Part shown: piece after piece, positions 9,166 to 16,609 of the stretch
Numbering within the stretch: the first letter of the stretch is position 1
Layout of the letters: the number at the start of each line of letters is the position of its first letter
NCBI GenBank assembly: GCA_963697915.1
Contig: OY969103.1
Coordinates: forward strand, 2,604,001 to 2,668,000
Length of the DNA stretch: 64,000 bases
Source: VRUE01 sp963697915
GTDB taxonomy: Bacteria; Actinomycetota; Thermoleophilia; Solirubrobacterales; 70-9
Reading direction: 5' to 3'
Notes under the pieces: model-generated
Databases searched by the model: none
What the model was told of the DNA's origin: nothing
Seen by the model: only the letters and a program-made list of their open reading frames with translations
Translations under genes and position numbers: made by a program

Positions 9166-10160
9166 GCCTCGTAGCGGACGACCTCGCCGTCCAGCGCTTC
9201 GCGCACCCGCCCCTCGTTGACCAGCAGGTCGACGTGGCCGACGACCTCGGAGAGGGTGAGGAAGGCCTGGGTGACGGCGACGTCGCCCCACAGGGCCTGG
9301 GCTATCTCGTGGCCGCTGCGCGGCTGCTCGGCGATCAGCCGGTACATCTTCTCCTTGCGCCGCTCTAGCTGGGCGAGCCGCTCGTCGATCAGGGCGACGT
9401 GGTCGGTAATCGCCTCGCCGTGGCCGGAGAGGACGATCTCGGCCGGCATCTCACGCGTCTTGCGCAGCGACTCGACGTAGGTGACCAGCGCCTGGGTCCG
9501 CTCCGAGGAGCCGTCGAGCGGCGGCGTGATCAGCGCGTTGGAGGAGATGTGGGCGATCAGGTGGTCGGCGGCGATCAGGATGCGGCGCTGCTCGTCCCAG
9601 AAGATCGTGTCGGAGGGGCTGTGGCCGGGGCGGTGCAGCGCTTCCAGGGTGCGGTCGCGGAACTCGACCCGCTCGCCGTCGGCCAGCGGTCGCGTCACCT
9701 CGACCCGCGAGCCCCAGGCGCGGAAGCCGCTCGAGACGCTCTGCAGCGCCCGCGTCACCTCGGGCGCGATCCCGTTGCGCAGCATCAGCTCGACCGCGAA
9801 GCTGTCCTCGCGCTCCGAGTTCTCGCCGAAGTTGGCGAGCCGCTCGGCGGCGACCCCGATCGCCGCGACCTCGGCGCCGGAGTGCCCGACGATGATCTCG
9901 ACCAGGCCGAGGTGGTCGATGTGCTGGTGGGTGACGATGATCAGCTCGAGGTCGTCGACCGAGTGGCCGCGCTCAGCCAGCTGGCGCTGCAACTCGTCGA
10001 GCGCCCTGCCCGAGTTGGGCCCCGTGTCGACGAGGGTCAGCGGCTCGTCCTCGATCAGGTAGCAGTTGACCCGCCCGACCGCGAAGGGGGTGGGGATGCG
10101 GAACTGGTGAATGCCGGCCAGCGCTGCCTGCTCGAGCGCCTCCTCGGGAGTCAGGGTCAC
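9153..10160 (-). CDS. MBL-fold metallohydrolase with C-terminal winged-helix region
   Basis: 335 residues, GTG start at 10160 overlapping the upstream mutase stop by GTGA. The metal-binding signature is H78-x-H80-x-D82-H83 (VTHQHIDHLGL), with further ligands in RPGHSPSDTIFW and AADHLI. The C-terminal part (about 255-335) with ALWGDVAVTQAFLTLSEVVGHVDLL matches the winged-helix tail of the glyoxalase-II-like/LACTB2-like group. The substrate is unknown: a thioester or a nucleic-acid phosphodiester are both possible. Operon partners are the phosphohexomutase and the HIT protein. Confidence 0.83.
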   Translation of the reverse strand: MTLTPEEALEQAALAGIHQFRIPTPFAVGRVNCYLIEDEPLTLVDTGPNSGRALDELQRQLAERGHSVDDLELIIVTHQHIDHLGLVEIIVGHSGAEVAAIGVAAERLANFGENSEREDSFAVELMLRNGIAPEVTRALQSVSSGFRAWGSRVEVTRPLADGERVEFRDRTLEALHRPGHSPSDTIFWDEQRRILIAADHLIAHISSNALITPPLDGSSERTQALVTYVESLRKTREMPAEIVLSGHGEAITDHVALIDERLAQLERRKEKMYRLIAEQPRSGHEIAQALWGDVAVTQAFLTLSEVVGHVDLLVNEGRVREALDGEVVRYEATGA

Positions 10161-11539
10161 GCCCGGATCAACCCCAGGACCTCGTCGCGTTTCGCCTCCA
10201 TGTCCTCGCGTGAGACCAGCGACTCGAGGTTGAGGCGGAGCAGCGGCTCGGTGTTGGAGGGGCGCACGTTGAAGTGCCAGTCCGGGTAGTCGACCGAGAT
10301 CCCGTCGAGCGTGGTCTGCTCGCCGTCGCCGTAGCGGGCGGCGATCTCCTCCATCTTCGCCCCGGCGTCGGCGACCTCGGAGTTGATCTCGCCGGAGATG
10401 AAGTAGCGCGAGCGGAACTCGGCCATCAGCTCGGCCAGCGAGCGGCCCTCGGCGGAGAGCAGCTCGAGCATCAGCAGCGCCGGGATCGTCCCCGAGTCGG
10501 CGTTCCAGAAGTCGCGGAAGTAGTAGTGGCCAGAGACCTCGCCGCCGAAGACCGCGCCCTCCTCGCGCATTCGCGCCTTGAAGAAAGCGTGGCCGACGCG
10601 GGAGATGCCCGAGCGGCCGCCGTCGGCGGCGACCAGGTCGGGCACGGCGCGGCTCGAGCGCGGGTCGTAGAGGATCGTCGCCCCGGGGTGGGTGGCGAGC
10701 GCCGAGCGGGCGAGCAGGGCGCAGACGAAGTCGCCGTCGCAGAACGTGCCCTCGCCGTCGATGAAGAAGCAGCGGTCGGCGTCGCCGTCCCAGGCGATGC
10801 CGAGGTCGGCGCCCGTACCGCGCACCCGCTCCATGATCATCGCCCGGTTCTCCGGCAGCAGTGGGTTCGGCTCGTGGTCGGGGAACTCGCCGTCGGGCTC
10901 GAAGTACATCTCCTCGAGGTCGAGGCCGAGCTTGCGCAGGATCGGCCCGACCATCGGCCCGGCCATCCCGTTGCCACCGTCGACCACGACCTTCAGCGGG
11001 CGCACCGCCGCCGGGTCGATGAAGGAGAGCGCCTGCTCGCGGTACTCGTCCCAGATGTCGACCTCCTCGAGGCTGCCGCCGCCCGGGCCGGGGCCGAGAC
11101 CGGCCTCGATCTCGCGGCGCACGTCGCCGATCCCGGCGTCGCCGGAGAGCGCCAGCGCCCCCTCGCGGACCAGCTTGACCCCGGTGTATGCCTTCGGGTT
11201 GTGCGAGGCGGTGACCATCGCGCCGCCGTCGAGCTCGCGCGAGCCGACCAGGTGGTAGAGCATCTCGGTCGCGACCATGCCGGCGTCGACCACGGTCGCG
11301 CCCTCGAAGATCAGCCCGTCGCGCAGCTCGGCGGCCATTTCCGGCGCGGTCAGCCGCATGTCGCGGCCGAGCCCGACCCGCAGCTCGCTCGGCTGCTTGC
11401 CGCGCAGTCTCGCCAGCACCCGGGCAAAGGCTCGGCCGACCGCCAGCGCCGTCGTCGCGTCCATCTCCTCGCCGTGGATGCCGCGGATGTCGTAGGCCTT
11501 GAAGATCCCCGCGGGGGCCAGCACTGGTTGCTCGCTCAA
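10157..11539 (-). CDS. manB: Phosphomannomutase/phosphoglucomutase (alpha-D-phosphohexomutase family)
   Basis: 460 residues, full length. The phosphoserine loop is TASHNP with Ser112, the metal loop is DGDADRCFFID, the sugar-binding loop is GGEVSGHYYF, and the phosphate-binding loop near the C-terminus is RPSNTEPLLRL. The enzyme interconverts mannose-6-P and mannose-1-P (and often the glucose analogues) in the cytoplasm, feeding GDP-mannose or other nucleotide sugars. It overlaps both neighbours by 4 bp, so it is co-transcribed with the HIT and MBL genes. Glucose or mannose preference cannot be decided here. Confidence 0.92.
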   Translation of the reverse strand: MSEQPVLAPAGIFKAYDIRGIHGEEMDATTALAVGRAFARVLARLRGKQPSELRVGLGRDMRLTAPEMAAELRDGLIFEGATVVDAGMVATEMLYHLVGSRELDGGAMVTASHNPKAYTGVKLVREGALALSGDAGIGDVRREIEAGLGPGPGGGSLEEVDIWDEYREQALSFIDPAAVRPLKVVVDGGNGMAGPMVGPILRKLGLDLEEMYFEPDGEFPDHEPNPLLPENRAMIMERVRGTGADLGIAWDGDADRCFFIDGEGTFCDGDFVCALLARSALATHPGATILYDPRSSRAVPDLVAADGGRSGISRVGHAFFKARMREEGAVFGGEVSGHYYFRDFWNADSGTIPALLMLELLSAEGRSLAELMAEFRSRYFISGEINSEVADAGAKMEEIAARYGDGEQTTLDGISVDYPDWHFNVRPSNTEPLLRLNLESLVSREDMEAKRDEVLGLIRA

Positions 11540-12024
11540 AACGCCCCTTTCAGCGCCTCGTAGCTCTGCTCGAGGGTCTGCGGCATCACCTTGGTGTCGG
11601 CGATCACCGGCATGAAGTTGGTGTCACCGCCCCAGCGCGGGACGACGTGGAGGTGGATGTGGTGCTCGACCCCGGCGCCGGCGACCCGCCCCTGGTTGAG
11701 GCCGACGTTGAAGCCGTGCGGCTCGTAGACCTGCTCGAGCCGAGCCATCGCCTGTTGGGCCAGGGCCATCATCTCCGCGGTCGTCTCCGCCGGCAGGTCC
11801 TGAAAGCGGGCGATGTGCTCGAAGGGCGCCACCATCAGGTGCCCGTTGGTGTAGGGGAAGAGGTTGAGGATCACGAAGCAGCGCTCGCCGCGGTGGACGA
11901 TCAGGTTCGCCTCGTCATCTCCCGCCGCCGGCTTGGCGCAGAAGATGCACTCCTCCTCGATGTCCTTGGACGCGTCCTTCACGTAGGCGAGGCGCCAAGG
12001 CGCCCAGATGCGGAAATTTGCCAC
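11536..12024 (-). CDS. HIT-family protein, Ap4A phosphorylase/hydrolase-like
   Basis: 162 residues. The histidine triad is H122-I-H124-L-H126 followed by VVPRWGGDTNFMPV, and a CIFC zinc motif (Cys26, Cys29) lies in the N-terminal part, as in actinobacterial HIT-type diadenosine tetraphosphate phosphorylases. The expected role is breakdown of Ap4A or related dinucleotides. The N-terminal MANFRIWAPWRLAYV is characteristic of that subgroup. It is the first gene of the minus-strand operon with the mutase and MBL gene (4-bp overlap), separated by 12 bp from corA upstream. Confidence 0.85.
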   Translation of the reverse strand: MANFRIWAPWRLAYVKDASKDIEEECIFCAKPAAGDDEANLIVHRGERCFVILNLFPYTNGHLMVAPFEHIARFQDLPAETTAEMMALAQQAMARLEQVYEPHGFNVGLNQGRVAGAGVEHHIHLHVVPRWGGDTNFMPVIADTKVMPQTLEQSYEALKGAF

Positions 12025-12036
12025 CGGCGTTGGAGG

Positions 12037-13044
12037 CTATAGCCAACCGCGATTGCGGAAGTAGACGACCATCGCCGCGAACATCGCCAGCAGGCCGCCG
12101 AGGATGATGAAGAAGTCGGTCTGGTCGCCTTCGCCCGGCACGCCGACGTTCATCCCCCAGATGCTGGCGATCAGGGTCAGCGGCAGGACGATGACGCTGA
12201 TCGAGGTGAGCACGCGGAGGATGTCGTTGACGCGGTGCGAGATCACCGACTCGTTGGTCTCGGCCAGCGCCTCGACCACCTCCTTGTAGTTCTCGAGCAT
12301 GTCCCAGATCCGCTCGTGGGCGTCGACGATGTCGTCGAAGTAGATCTCGAGGTCGAGGTCGGTCGCCAGGTAGCGCTGCTTGACTTTCTCGAGGTCGCGC
12401 AGGACTGGGCGCTGCGGCCGGATCACCTTGCGGAAGTTGATGATCTCCTGCTTGGCGTTGGAGATGTCGCGCACGACCTCCTCGGAGCGCCCCTCGAAGA
12501 TGTCGTCCTCCAGCGCGTCGAGCTTGTTGCCGATCTTGCGCAGCATCGGGAAGCAGTAGTCGAAGCTGTCGTCGACGAGGCGGTAGAGCAGGTAGCCCGA
12601 GCCGCGCGAGAAGAGCTGCTCGCGCAGCTCCTCCTTGGCGCGGCAGCGCTCGAACAGGTACTCGACCGGCTGCAGCGGCTGGTTGGGGATCGTCACCACG
12701 TAGTCGGGGCCGACGAAGAGGTCGAGCTCGCCGGTGCCGAGGCGGCCGACGGCCGGGTCGAAGACGGGGAAGTGGAGGACGATGAAGAGGTAGTCGTCGT
12801 AGACGTCGATCTTCGGCCGCTGGTTGCGGGAGAGGACGTCCTCGAGGTCGAGCGCGTGGAAGTCGAAGTGGGTCTCGAGCCAGGCGCGCTCGAGGGCGCC
12901 GGGGCGCTCGATGTTCACCCAGCGCAGGCCGGAGGAGTCGATCTGCTCGACGTTGGGCGTCTGCGGCTCAGGTTGCGGCGTCGCGGGGATGAGCTCGCTG
13001 CGCCGGCCGGCGCGCCGTAGCCTCGGCTTCGGAAGGTTCGGCAT
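12037..13044 (-). CDS. corA: CorA-family magnesium/cobalt transporter
   Basis: 335 residues. The diagnostic GMN motif is at about 297-299 (IWGMNVGVPG), between two C-terminal membrane helices: the first ends in SISVIVLPLTLIASI and the second is FFIILGGLLAMFAAMVVYF. The long acidic N-terminal region is the cytoplasmic funnel domain. The periplasmic loop carries acidic residues (GEGDQTD) as expected. The gene is divergent from the SAM-riboswitch transcript, with about 60 bp between them. CorA proteins form pentameric Mg2+ channels. Confidence 0.92.
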   Translation of the reverse strand: MPNLPKPRLRRAGRRSELIPATPQPEPQTPNVEQIDSSGLRWVNIERPGALERAWLETHFDFHALDLEDVLSRNQRPKIDVYDDYLFIVLHFPVFDPAVGRLGTGELDLFVGPDYVVTIPNQPLQPVEYLFERCRAKEELREQLFSRGSGYLLYRLVDDSFDYCFPMLRKIGNKLDALEDDIFEGRSEEVVRDISNAKQEIINFRKVIRPQRPVLRDLEKVKQRYLATDLDLEIYFDDIVDAHERIWDMLENYKEVVEALAETNESVISHRVNDILRVLTSISVIVLPLTLIASIWGMNVGVPGEGDQTDFFIILGGLLAMFAAMVVYFRNRGWL

Positions 13045-13083
13045 CGTTCACGCTCATCGTCTCGCAGGGCATCGGGGCGATGG

Positions 13084-13089
13084 TACCCT
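13084..13089 (+). promoter_or_regulatory. Candidate -10 box for the SAM-riboswitch transcript
   Basis: TACCCT fits the actinobacterial TANNNT -10 pattern and would start transcription about 12 nt before the aptamer. The same GTACCCTTCC context precedes the pnp leader at 40598. No good -35 is seen. Confidence 0.4.
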
Positions 13090-13107
13090 TCCTTACGTAC
13101 ATAAGCG

Positions 13108-13223
13108 CCACATCCAGAGGGGTGGAGGGACTGGCCCATTGAAGCCCCGGCAACCGCCCCGGACCTTAGGTCCGGGAGAGGTGCCAAGTCCAGCAGGCCG
13201 TTTTTACGGCTTGGGAGATGTGG
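13108..13223 (+). promoter_or_regulatory. SAM-I (S-box) riboswitch aptamer
   Basis: The conserved core is unmistakable: AGAGGGGTGGAGGGACTGGC at 13116-13135, then TTGAAGCCCCGGCAACC, GGTGCCAAGTCCAGCAGG, and closure by GGGAGATGTGG. P1 pairs CCACATC (13108-13114) with GATGTGG (13217-13223). The P3 arm CCGGACC/GGTCCGG is well formed. The aptamer binds S-adenosylmethionine, and SAM normally switches the downstream gene off. It lies immediately upstream of a threonine-synthase-like gene and a sulfur-carrier gene, which links both to methionine supply. Confidence 0.95.
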
Positions 13224-13241
13224 GGAAGGCGTCCGATCGGA

Positions 13242-13269
13242 CCTCTGCCCCACGAAGGCGGAGGTTTTT
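13242..13269 (+). terminator. Riboswitch expression platform: intrinsic terminator
   Basis: CCTCTGCC (13242-13249) pairs with GGCGGAGG (13257-13264) with one T-G wobble and a 7-nt loop, followed directly by five T. A short palindrome GTCCGATCGGAC (13230-13241) precedes it. This is the arrangement of a transcription-terminating S-box. The Shine-Dalgarno AAGGAGA follows at about 13276. Confidence 0.85.
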
Positions 13270-13290
13270 CCACACAAGGAGACGGATCGG

Positions 13291-14526
13291 ATGTCAATCG
13301 AGAACCTCAAGTGCAAGGAGTGCGACTCGACCTTCGAGCTCGGCGCCCACTTCGCTTGCGACAACTGCTTCGGGCCGCTGGAAGTGGCCTACGACTACTC
13401 GGGGCTGGACGCGGCCGAGATCAAGCGCCGGGTCCAGGCGGGATCGCAGGGGATCTGGCGCTACGCCGACTTCCTGCCCTTCACCGGCCGGCCGGGCGAC
13501 CCGTTGGAGCCTGGCCTGACGCCGCTCCTGCGCGCTGACCGGCTCGCCGAGCGGCTGGGCGTCGACGCCGAGATCTGGATCAAGAACGACGCCGCCAACC
13601 CGACCCACTCGTTCAAGGACCGGGTGGTCGCGGTCGCCGTCGCCAAGGCGCGCGAGCTCGGCTTCGAGACCGTCGCCTGCGCCTCGACCGGCAACCTCGC
13701 CAACGCCGTCGCCGCCCACGCCGCCGCCGCCGGGCTCGAGTCCTACGTCTTCGTCCCCGCCAACCTCGAGGAACAGAAGCTGCTCGCCACCGGGATCTAC
13801 GGCACCAACCTGGTCGGCGTGCGCGGCAACTACGACGACGTCAACCGGCTCTGCACGCAGCTCGCCGAAACCCGGCCCTGGGCCTTCGTCAACGTCAACC
13901 TGCGCCCCTACTACGCCGAGGGCTCGAAGACGCTCGCCTACGAGACGGTCGAGCAGCTCGGCTGGGAGCTGCCCGACCGGGTCGTCTGCCCGATCGCCTC
14001 CGGCTCGCTCTTCACCAAGGTCGGCCGCGGCTTCCAGGAGTGGCTCGACCTGGGCCTGGTCGAGGGTGGGCAGCCGGTCTTCAACGGCGCCCAGGCGCTC
14101 GGCTGCAGCCCGGTGGCGACCGCCTTCGCCGAGGGCTGGGACGTCTGCAAGCCGCAGAAGCCCGACACGATCGCCAAGAGCCTGGCGATCGGCGACCCGG
14201 CCGACGGCCCCTACGCGCTCGAGCAGGCGCGCCGCACCGGCGGCAAGATCGACTCGGTCGACGACGAGGAGATCCGCGCCGCGATCCGGCTGCTCGCCGA
14301 GACCACCGGGATCTTCACCGAGACCGCCGGCGGGGTCACGGTCGGCGTCCTCGCCAAGCTCGCCGAGCGCGGCGAGATCGGCTCCGGCGAGCGGGTCGTC
14401 GTCTACATCACCGGCGAGGGGCTGAAGACGCTCGACGCCGCGCGCGATAGCTTCCAGATGCACGAGATCGACCCCGATCTGAACAGCTTCGAGTCCGAGT
14501 TCGCGTCCCAGGAGGTAAGCGTCTGA
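13291..14526 (+). CDS. thrC: Threonine-synthase-like PLP enzyme under SAM riboswitch; possible homocysteine synthase
   Basis: 411 residues. The N-terminus has a zinc-ribbon-like C8-x2-C11...C23-x2-C26, then the fold-type II PLP domain with Schiff-base Lys109 in HSFKDRVV and the cofactor loop ASTGNLANAVAAHAA. It matches the zinc-containing threonine synthase group, which converts O-phosphohomoserine to threonine. However, it is controlled by a SAM-I riboswitch and overlaps by 1 bp a CysO-like sulfur carrier. SAM repression and a sulfur carrier make little sense for threonine synthesis. They would fit an enzyme replacing the phosphate of O-phosphohomoserine by sulfur from the carrier thiocarboxylate, giving homocysteine (inference). 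A Shine-Dalgarno AAGGAGA sits about 9 nt upstream. Confidence 0.85.
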   Translation: MSIENLKCKECDSTFELGAHFACDNCFGPLEVAYDYSGLDAAEIKRRVQAGSQGIWRYADFLPFTGRPGDPLEPGLTPLLRADRLAERLGVDAEIWIKNDAANPTHSFKDRVVAVAVAKARELGFETVACASTGNLANAVAAHAAAAGLESYVFVPANLEEQKLLATGIYGTNLVGVRGNYDDVNRLCTQLAETRPWAFVNVNLRPYYAEGSKTLAYETVEQLGWELPDRVVCPIASGSLFTKVGRGFQEWLDLGLVEGGQPVFNGAQALGCSPVATAFAEGWDVCKPQKPDTIAKSLAIGDPADGPYALEQARRTGGKIDSVDDEEIRAAIRLLAETTGIFTETAGGVTVGVLAKLAERGEIGSGERVVVYITGEGLKTLDAARDSFQMHEIDPDLNSFESEFASQEVSV

Positions 14527-14798
14527 TGGCAGTCACCGTGAAGATCCCGACCCAGCTCCGCGCCGCGACGGGGGGGGAGGCCGAGGTCGAGGTCAGCGGC
14601 TCGACCGTCGGCGAGGTCCTCGACGCCGTCTTCGACGCGCACGGCGACCTGCGTGAGCGGATCACCCAGGACGGCGACCTGCGCCGCTTCGTCAACGTCT
14701 ACGTCAGCGGCGAGGACATCCGCTTCCAGCAGGGCCTGGAGACGGCGATCAGCGAGGGCGACGAGGTAACGATCCTGCCCGCCGTCGCCGGCGGCTGA
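14526..14798 (+). CDS. CysO/ThiS/MoaD-like ubiquitin-fold sulfur carrier protein
   Basis: 90 residues ending in VTILPAVAGG, the same tail as mycobacterial CysO, so the C-terminal Gly-Gly is probably adenylated and thiocarboxylated. The middle segment RRFVNVYVSGEDIRFQQGL also follows CysO closely. Carriers of this type donate sulfur to a PLP enzyme; in mycobacteria the partner is CysM (O-phosphoserine to cysteine). Here the start codon overlaps the stop of the threonine-synthase-like gene (TGATG), implying 1:1 production and partnership. The activating E1-like enzyme and the Mec-type protease that trims the product are not in this window. Confidence 0.9.
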   Translation: MAVTVKIPTQLRAATGGEAEVEVSGSTVGEVLDAVFDAHGDLRERITQDGDLRRFVNVYVSGEDIRFQQGLETAISEGDEVTILPAVAGG

Positions 14799-14842
14799 CG
14801 CCCCGCGCCAGCCTCAACCCCCAGTTCCCCGCTTCACAGGGC

Positions 14843-14872
14843 TTGACCGGCGTATTCGGTACGCCATAGGTT
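14843..14872 (+). promoter_or_regulatory. Promoter with palindromic spacer for the membrane-protein gene
   Basis: TTGACC (14843-14848), an 18-nt spacer and TAGGTT (14867-14872) make a good sigma-70-like promoter. The spacer contains the inverted repeat GGCGTA-TTCGG-TACGCC (14849-14865), a possible repressor site. The predicted start point is about 9 nt before the TTG start codon. Confidence 0.55.
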
Positions 14873-14887
14873 CCCCTGGGATTTGGC

Positions 14888-15790
14888 TTGAGCCCGGAGC
14901 GAGAGAACAACGGCGAGGAAGGGAGGTGGCTGCGGCTCGCCACGCAGGTCGCCGGCCTCCTGGCCGGGTTCGTCACCCTCGTCTACCTCACCGGCGGGGT
15001 GGTGATGGCGCTGCGGCTGGAGTTCAAGAACCTCGGCTGGGACAACGTGCTGTCGCAGCTGCCGCGCGAGTTCCTGATCTCGATCGCCCTCGCGCAGGTG
15101 CTTCTCCCGGCGCTGCTGGTGGGAGCGCTGTACGGGTTTGTTCGCCTGCTCAAAGCCGACCGGGACGGCCCGCCGGTGCTGCACCGGTTCTTCCACGAAG
15201 GTCGCAAGGCCCGCATCGCGGCCCTGGGTGGGTACGCGCGCACGCTGGCGGTGCTGGCGATCCCGCCAGCCGCGATCCTGGTTTCCCGCATTTGCGGGGA
15301 TGACCTCGGGCCGAAGGTCCCATGGGTGGTCGCGGGGGCAGTGGCTCTACTGGCGATCGTCGCGATCGCCGTTCACGAGACCAGGGCGATCGTGCTGACC
15401 CGGCAGCGGACCGTCCGCCGCTGGAACAGACTCGGGACGGTGCTCGCGGTCGCCGCGCTCTACACGGTGGCAATCGTCCCCTCGATGATGGTCGCCGCGG
15501 CGGGCGTGCCCCTGACCACGGCCAAAGTCTGCACGGTCGACAACTCCTACGAGCACGGGTACCTCGTCGGGCAGACCAGCGACCGGGTTTACCTGGGGGA
15601 GAAGGGGGACAAGCGCCGGATCGCCGTGCTCCCGATGTCGAAGGTCGGGGAGCTCTTCATCGGCGATGACGCCGAGGGCGCGCTTTGCGAAATCGTCAGC
15701 GCCCTGCCGACCGCGGCCGAACGGCGCGAAATCGAGGCCGAGCACCGGGAAGATCCGCGCATGAACTCGCTCCTCACCCCGGACGGCTGA
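14888..15790 (+). CDS. Multi-pass membrane protein of unknown function
   Basis: 300 residues from a TTG start at 14888, chosen because a good promoter lies just upstream and no ATG or GTG gives a full protein. About five hydrophobic segments are visible near residues 20-45, 58-82, 118-135, 143-163 and 178-200. A C-terminal soluble tail of about 95 residues (TTAKVCTVDNSYEHGYLVG... onward) probably lies on one side of the membrane. The tail has a beta-rich feel (DRVYLGEKGDKRRIAVLPM). I recognise no family. It stands alone between the sulfur-carrier operon and the CDP-sugar genes. Confidence 0.7.
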   Translation: MSPERENNGEEGRWLRLATQVAGLLAGFVTLVYLTGGVVMALRLEFKNLGWDNVLSQLPREFLISIALAQVLLPALLVGALYGFVRLLKADRDGPPVLHRFFHEGRKARIAALGGYARTLAVLAIPPAAILVSRICGDDLGPKVPWVVAGAVALLAIVAIAVHETRAIVLTRQRTVRRWNRLGTVLAVAALYTVAIVPSMMVAAAGVPLTTAKVCTVDNSYEHGYLVGQTSDRVYLGEKGDKRRIAVLPMSKVGELFIGDDAEGALCEIVSALPTAAERREIEAEHREDPRMNSLLTPDG

Positions 15791-15812
15791 GGCGGGGGCG
15801 CCGGGCGGGCTG

Positions 15813-15818
15813 CATAAT
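15813..15818 (+). promoter_or_regulatory. Candidate leaderless -10 box for the sugar nucleotidyltransferase gene
   Basis: CATAAT lies 8 nt before ATG 15827, the spacing expected if transcription starts at or next to the start codon. There is no Shine-Dalgarno in between. Confidence 0.5.
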
Positions 15819-15826
15819 CCCGCCGC

Positions 15827-16609
15827 ATGAAGGCTCCGGTGGCGATTCTCTGCGGCGGGCGCGGGACGCGGCTGCGCGAGCGGACCGAGACCGTGCCGAA
15901 GGCACTGGTCGAGATCGGCGGCCGGCCGATCGTCTGGCACGTGATCGGGCTCTACGCGGCGCAGGGCTTCGAGCGCTTCCTGCTCGCCACCGGGTACCTG
16001 GGCGAGGCGGTCGAGGAGTTCGTCGCCGCCGAGTCCTGGCCGGGCGGGGTCGAGGTCGAGTGCGTCGACACCGGGCTCGACACGCCGACCGGGGGGCGGA
16101 TCGCCCGCCTCGTCGACCGGCTCGAGGGCGGGACCTTCTGCGCGACCTACGCCGACGGGGTCGCCGACATCGACCTCGGGGCGCTGCTCGAGTTCCACCG
16201 CGGGCACGGGGCGGCGGCGACGATGACCGTGGTCCAGCCGCACCTGCAGTGGGGCGTGGCCGAGCTCGGCGAGGGCGGTCGGGTCGCGGGCTTCGTCGAG
16301 AAGCCGCGCAGCGAGCACTGGATCAACGGCGGCTTCTTCTGCTTCGAGCCGGGGGCGCTGGATTACCTCGACGAGGACAGCGTGCTCGAGCGTGAGCCAC
16401 TCGCCCGCCTCGCCGCCGACGGCCAGCTGCGCGGCCACCGCCACGACGGCTTCTGGGACTGCATGGACACCTACAAGGACGCGGTCGTGCTCAACGACCT
16501 CTGGGCGAGCGGTGAGGCTCCGTGGGCGACGCGCTTCGGCGCAGCCGACTTTCACCACGCTGGGGTGGGGTCAAGCTCGGTTGCGTCGCCAACGGGAGCC
16601 CGGCGATGA
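15827..16609 (+). CDS. rfbF: Sugar-1-phosphate nucleotidyltransferase, glucose-1-P cytidylyltransferase-like
   Basis: 260 residues. The nucleotide-binding signature is CGGRGTRLRERTETVPKAL (residues 9-27). The sequence YADGVADIDLGALLEFHRGHG and the C-terminal block GFWDCMDTYKDAVVLNDLW...APW follow the RfbF type, which makes CDP-glucose from CTP and glucose-1-phosphate. The length fits that family. It overlaps the next gene by ATGA, and the next gene is a sugar-nucleotide dehydratase or epimerase, supporting a CDP-hexose pathway for surface glycans. Preference for another NTP cannot be excluded. Confidence 0.82.
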   Translation: MKAPVAILCGGRGTRLRERTETVPKALVEIGGRPIVWHVIGLYAAQGFERFLLATGYLGEAVEEFVAAESWPGGVEVECVDTGLDTPTGGRIARLVDRLEGGTFCATYADGVADIDLGALLEFHRGHGAAATMTVVQPHLQWGVAELGEGGRVAGFVEKPRSEHWINGGFFCFEPGALDYLDEDSVLEREPLARLAADGQLRGHRHDGFWDCMDTYKDAVVLNDLWASGEAPWATRFGAADFHHAGVGSSSVASPTGARR

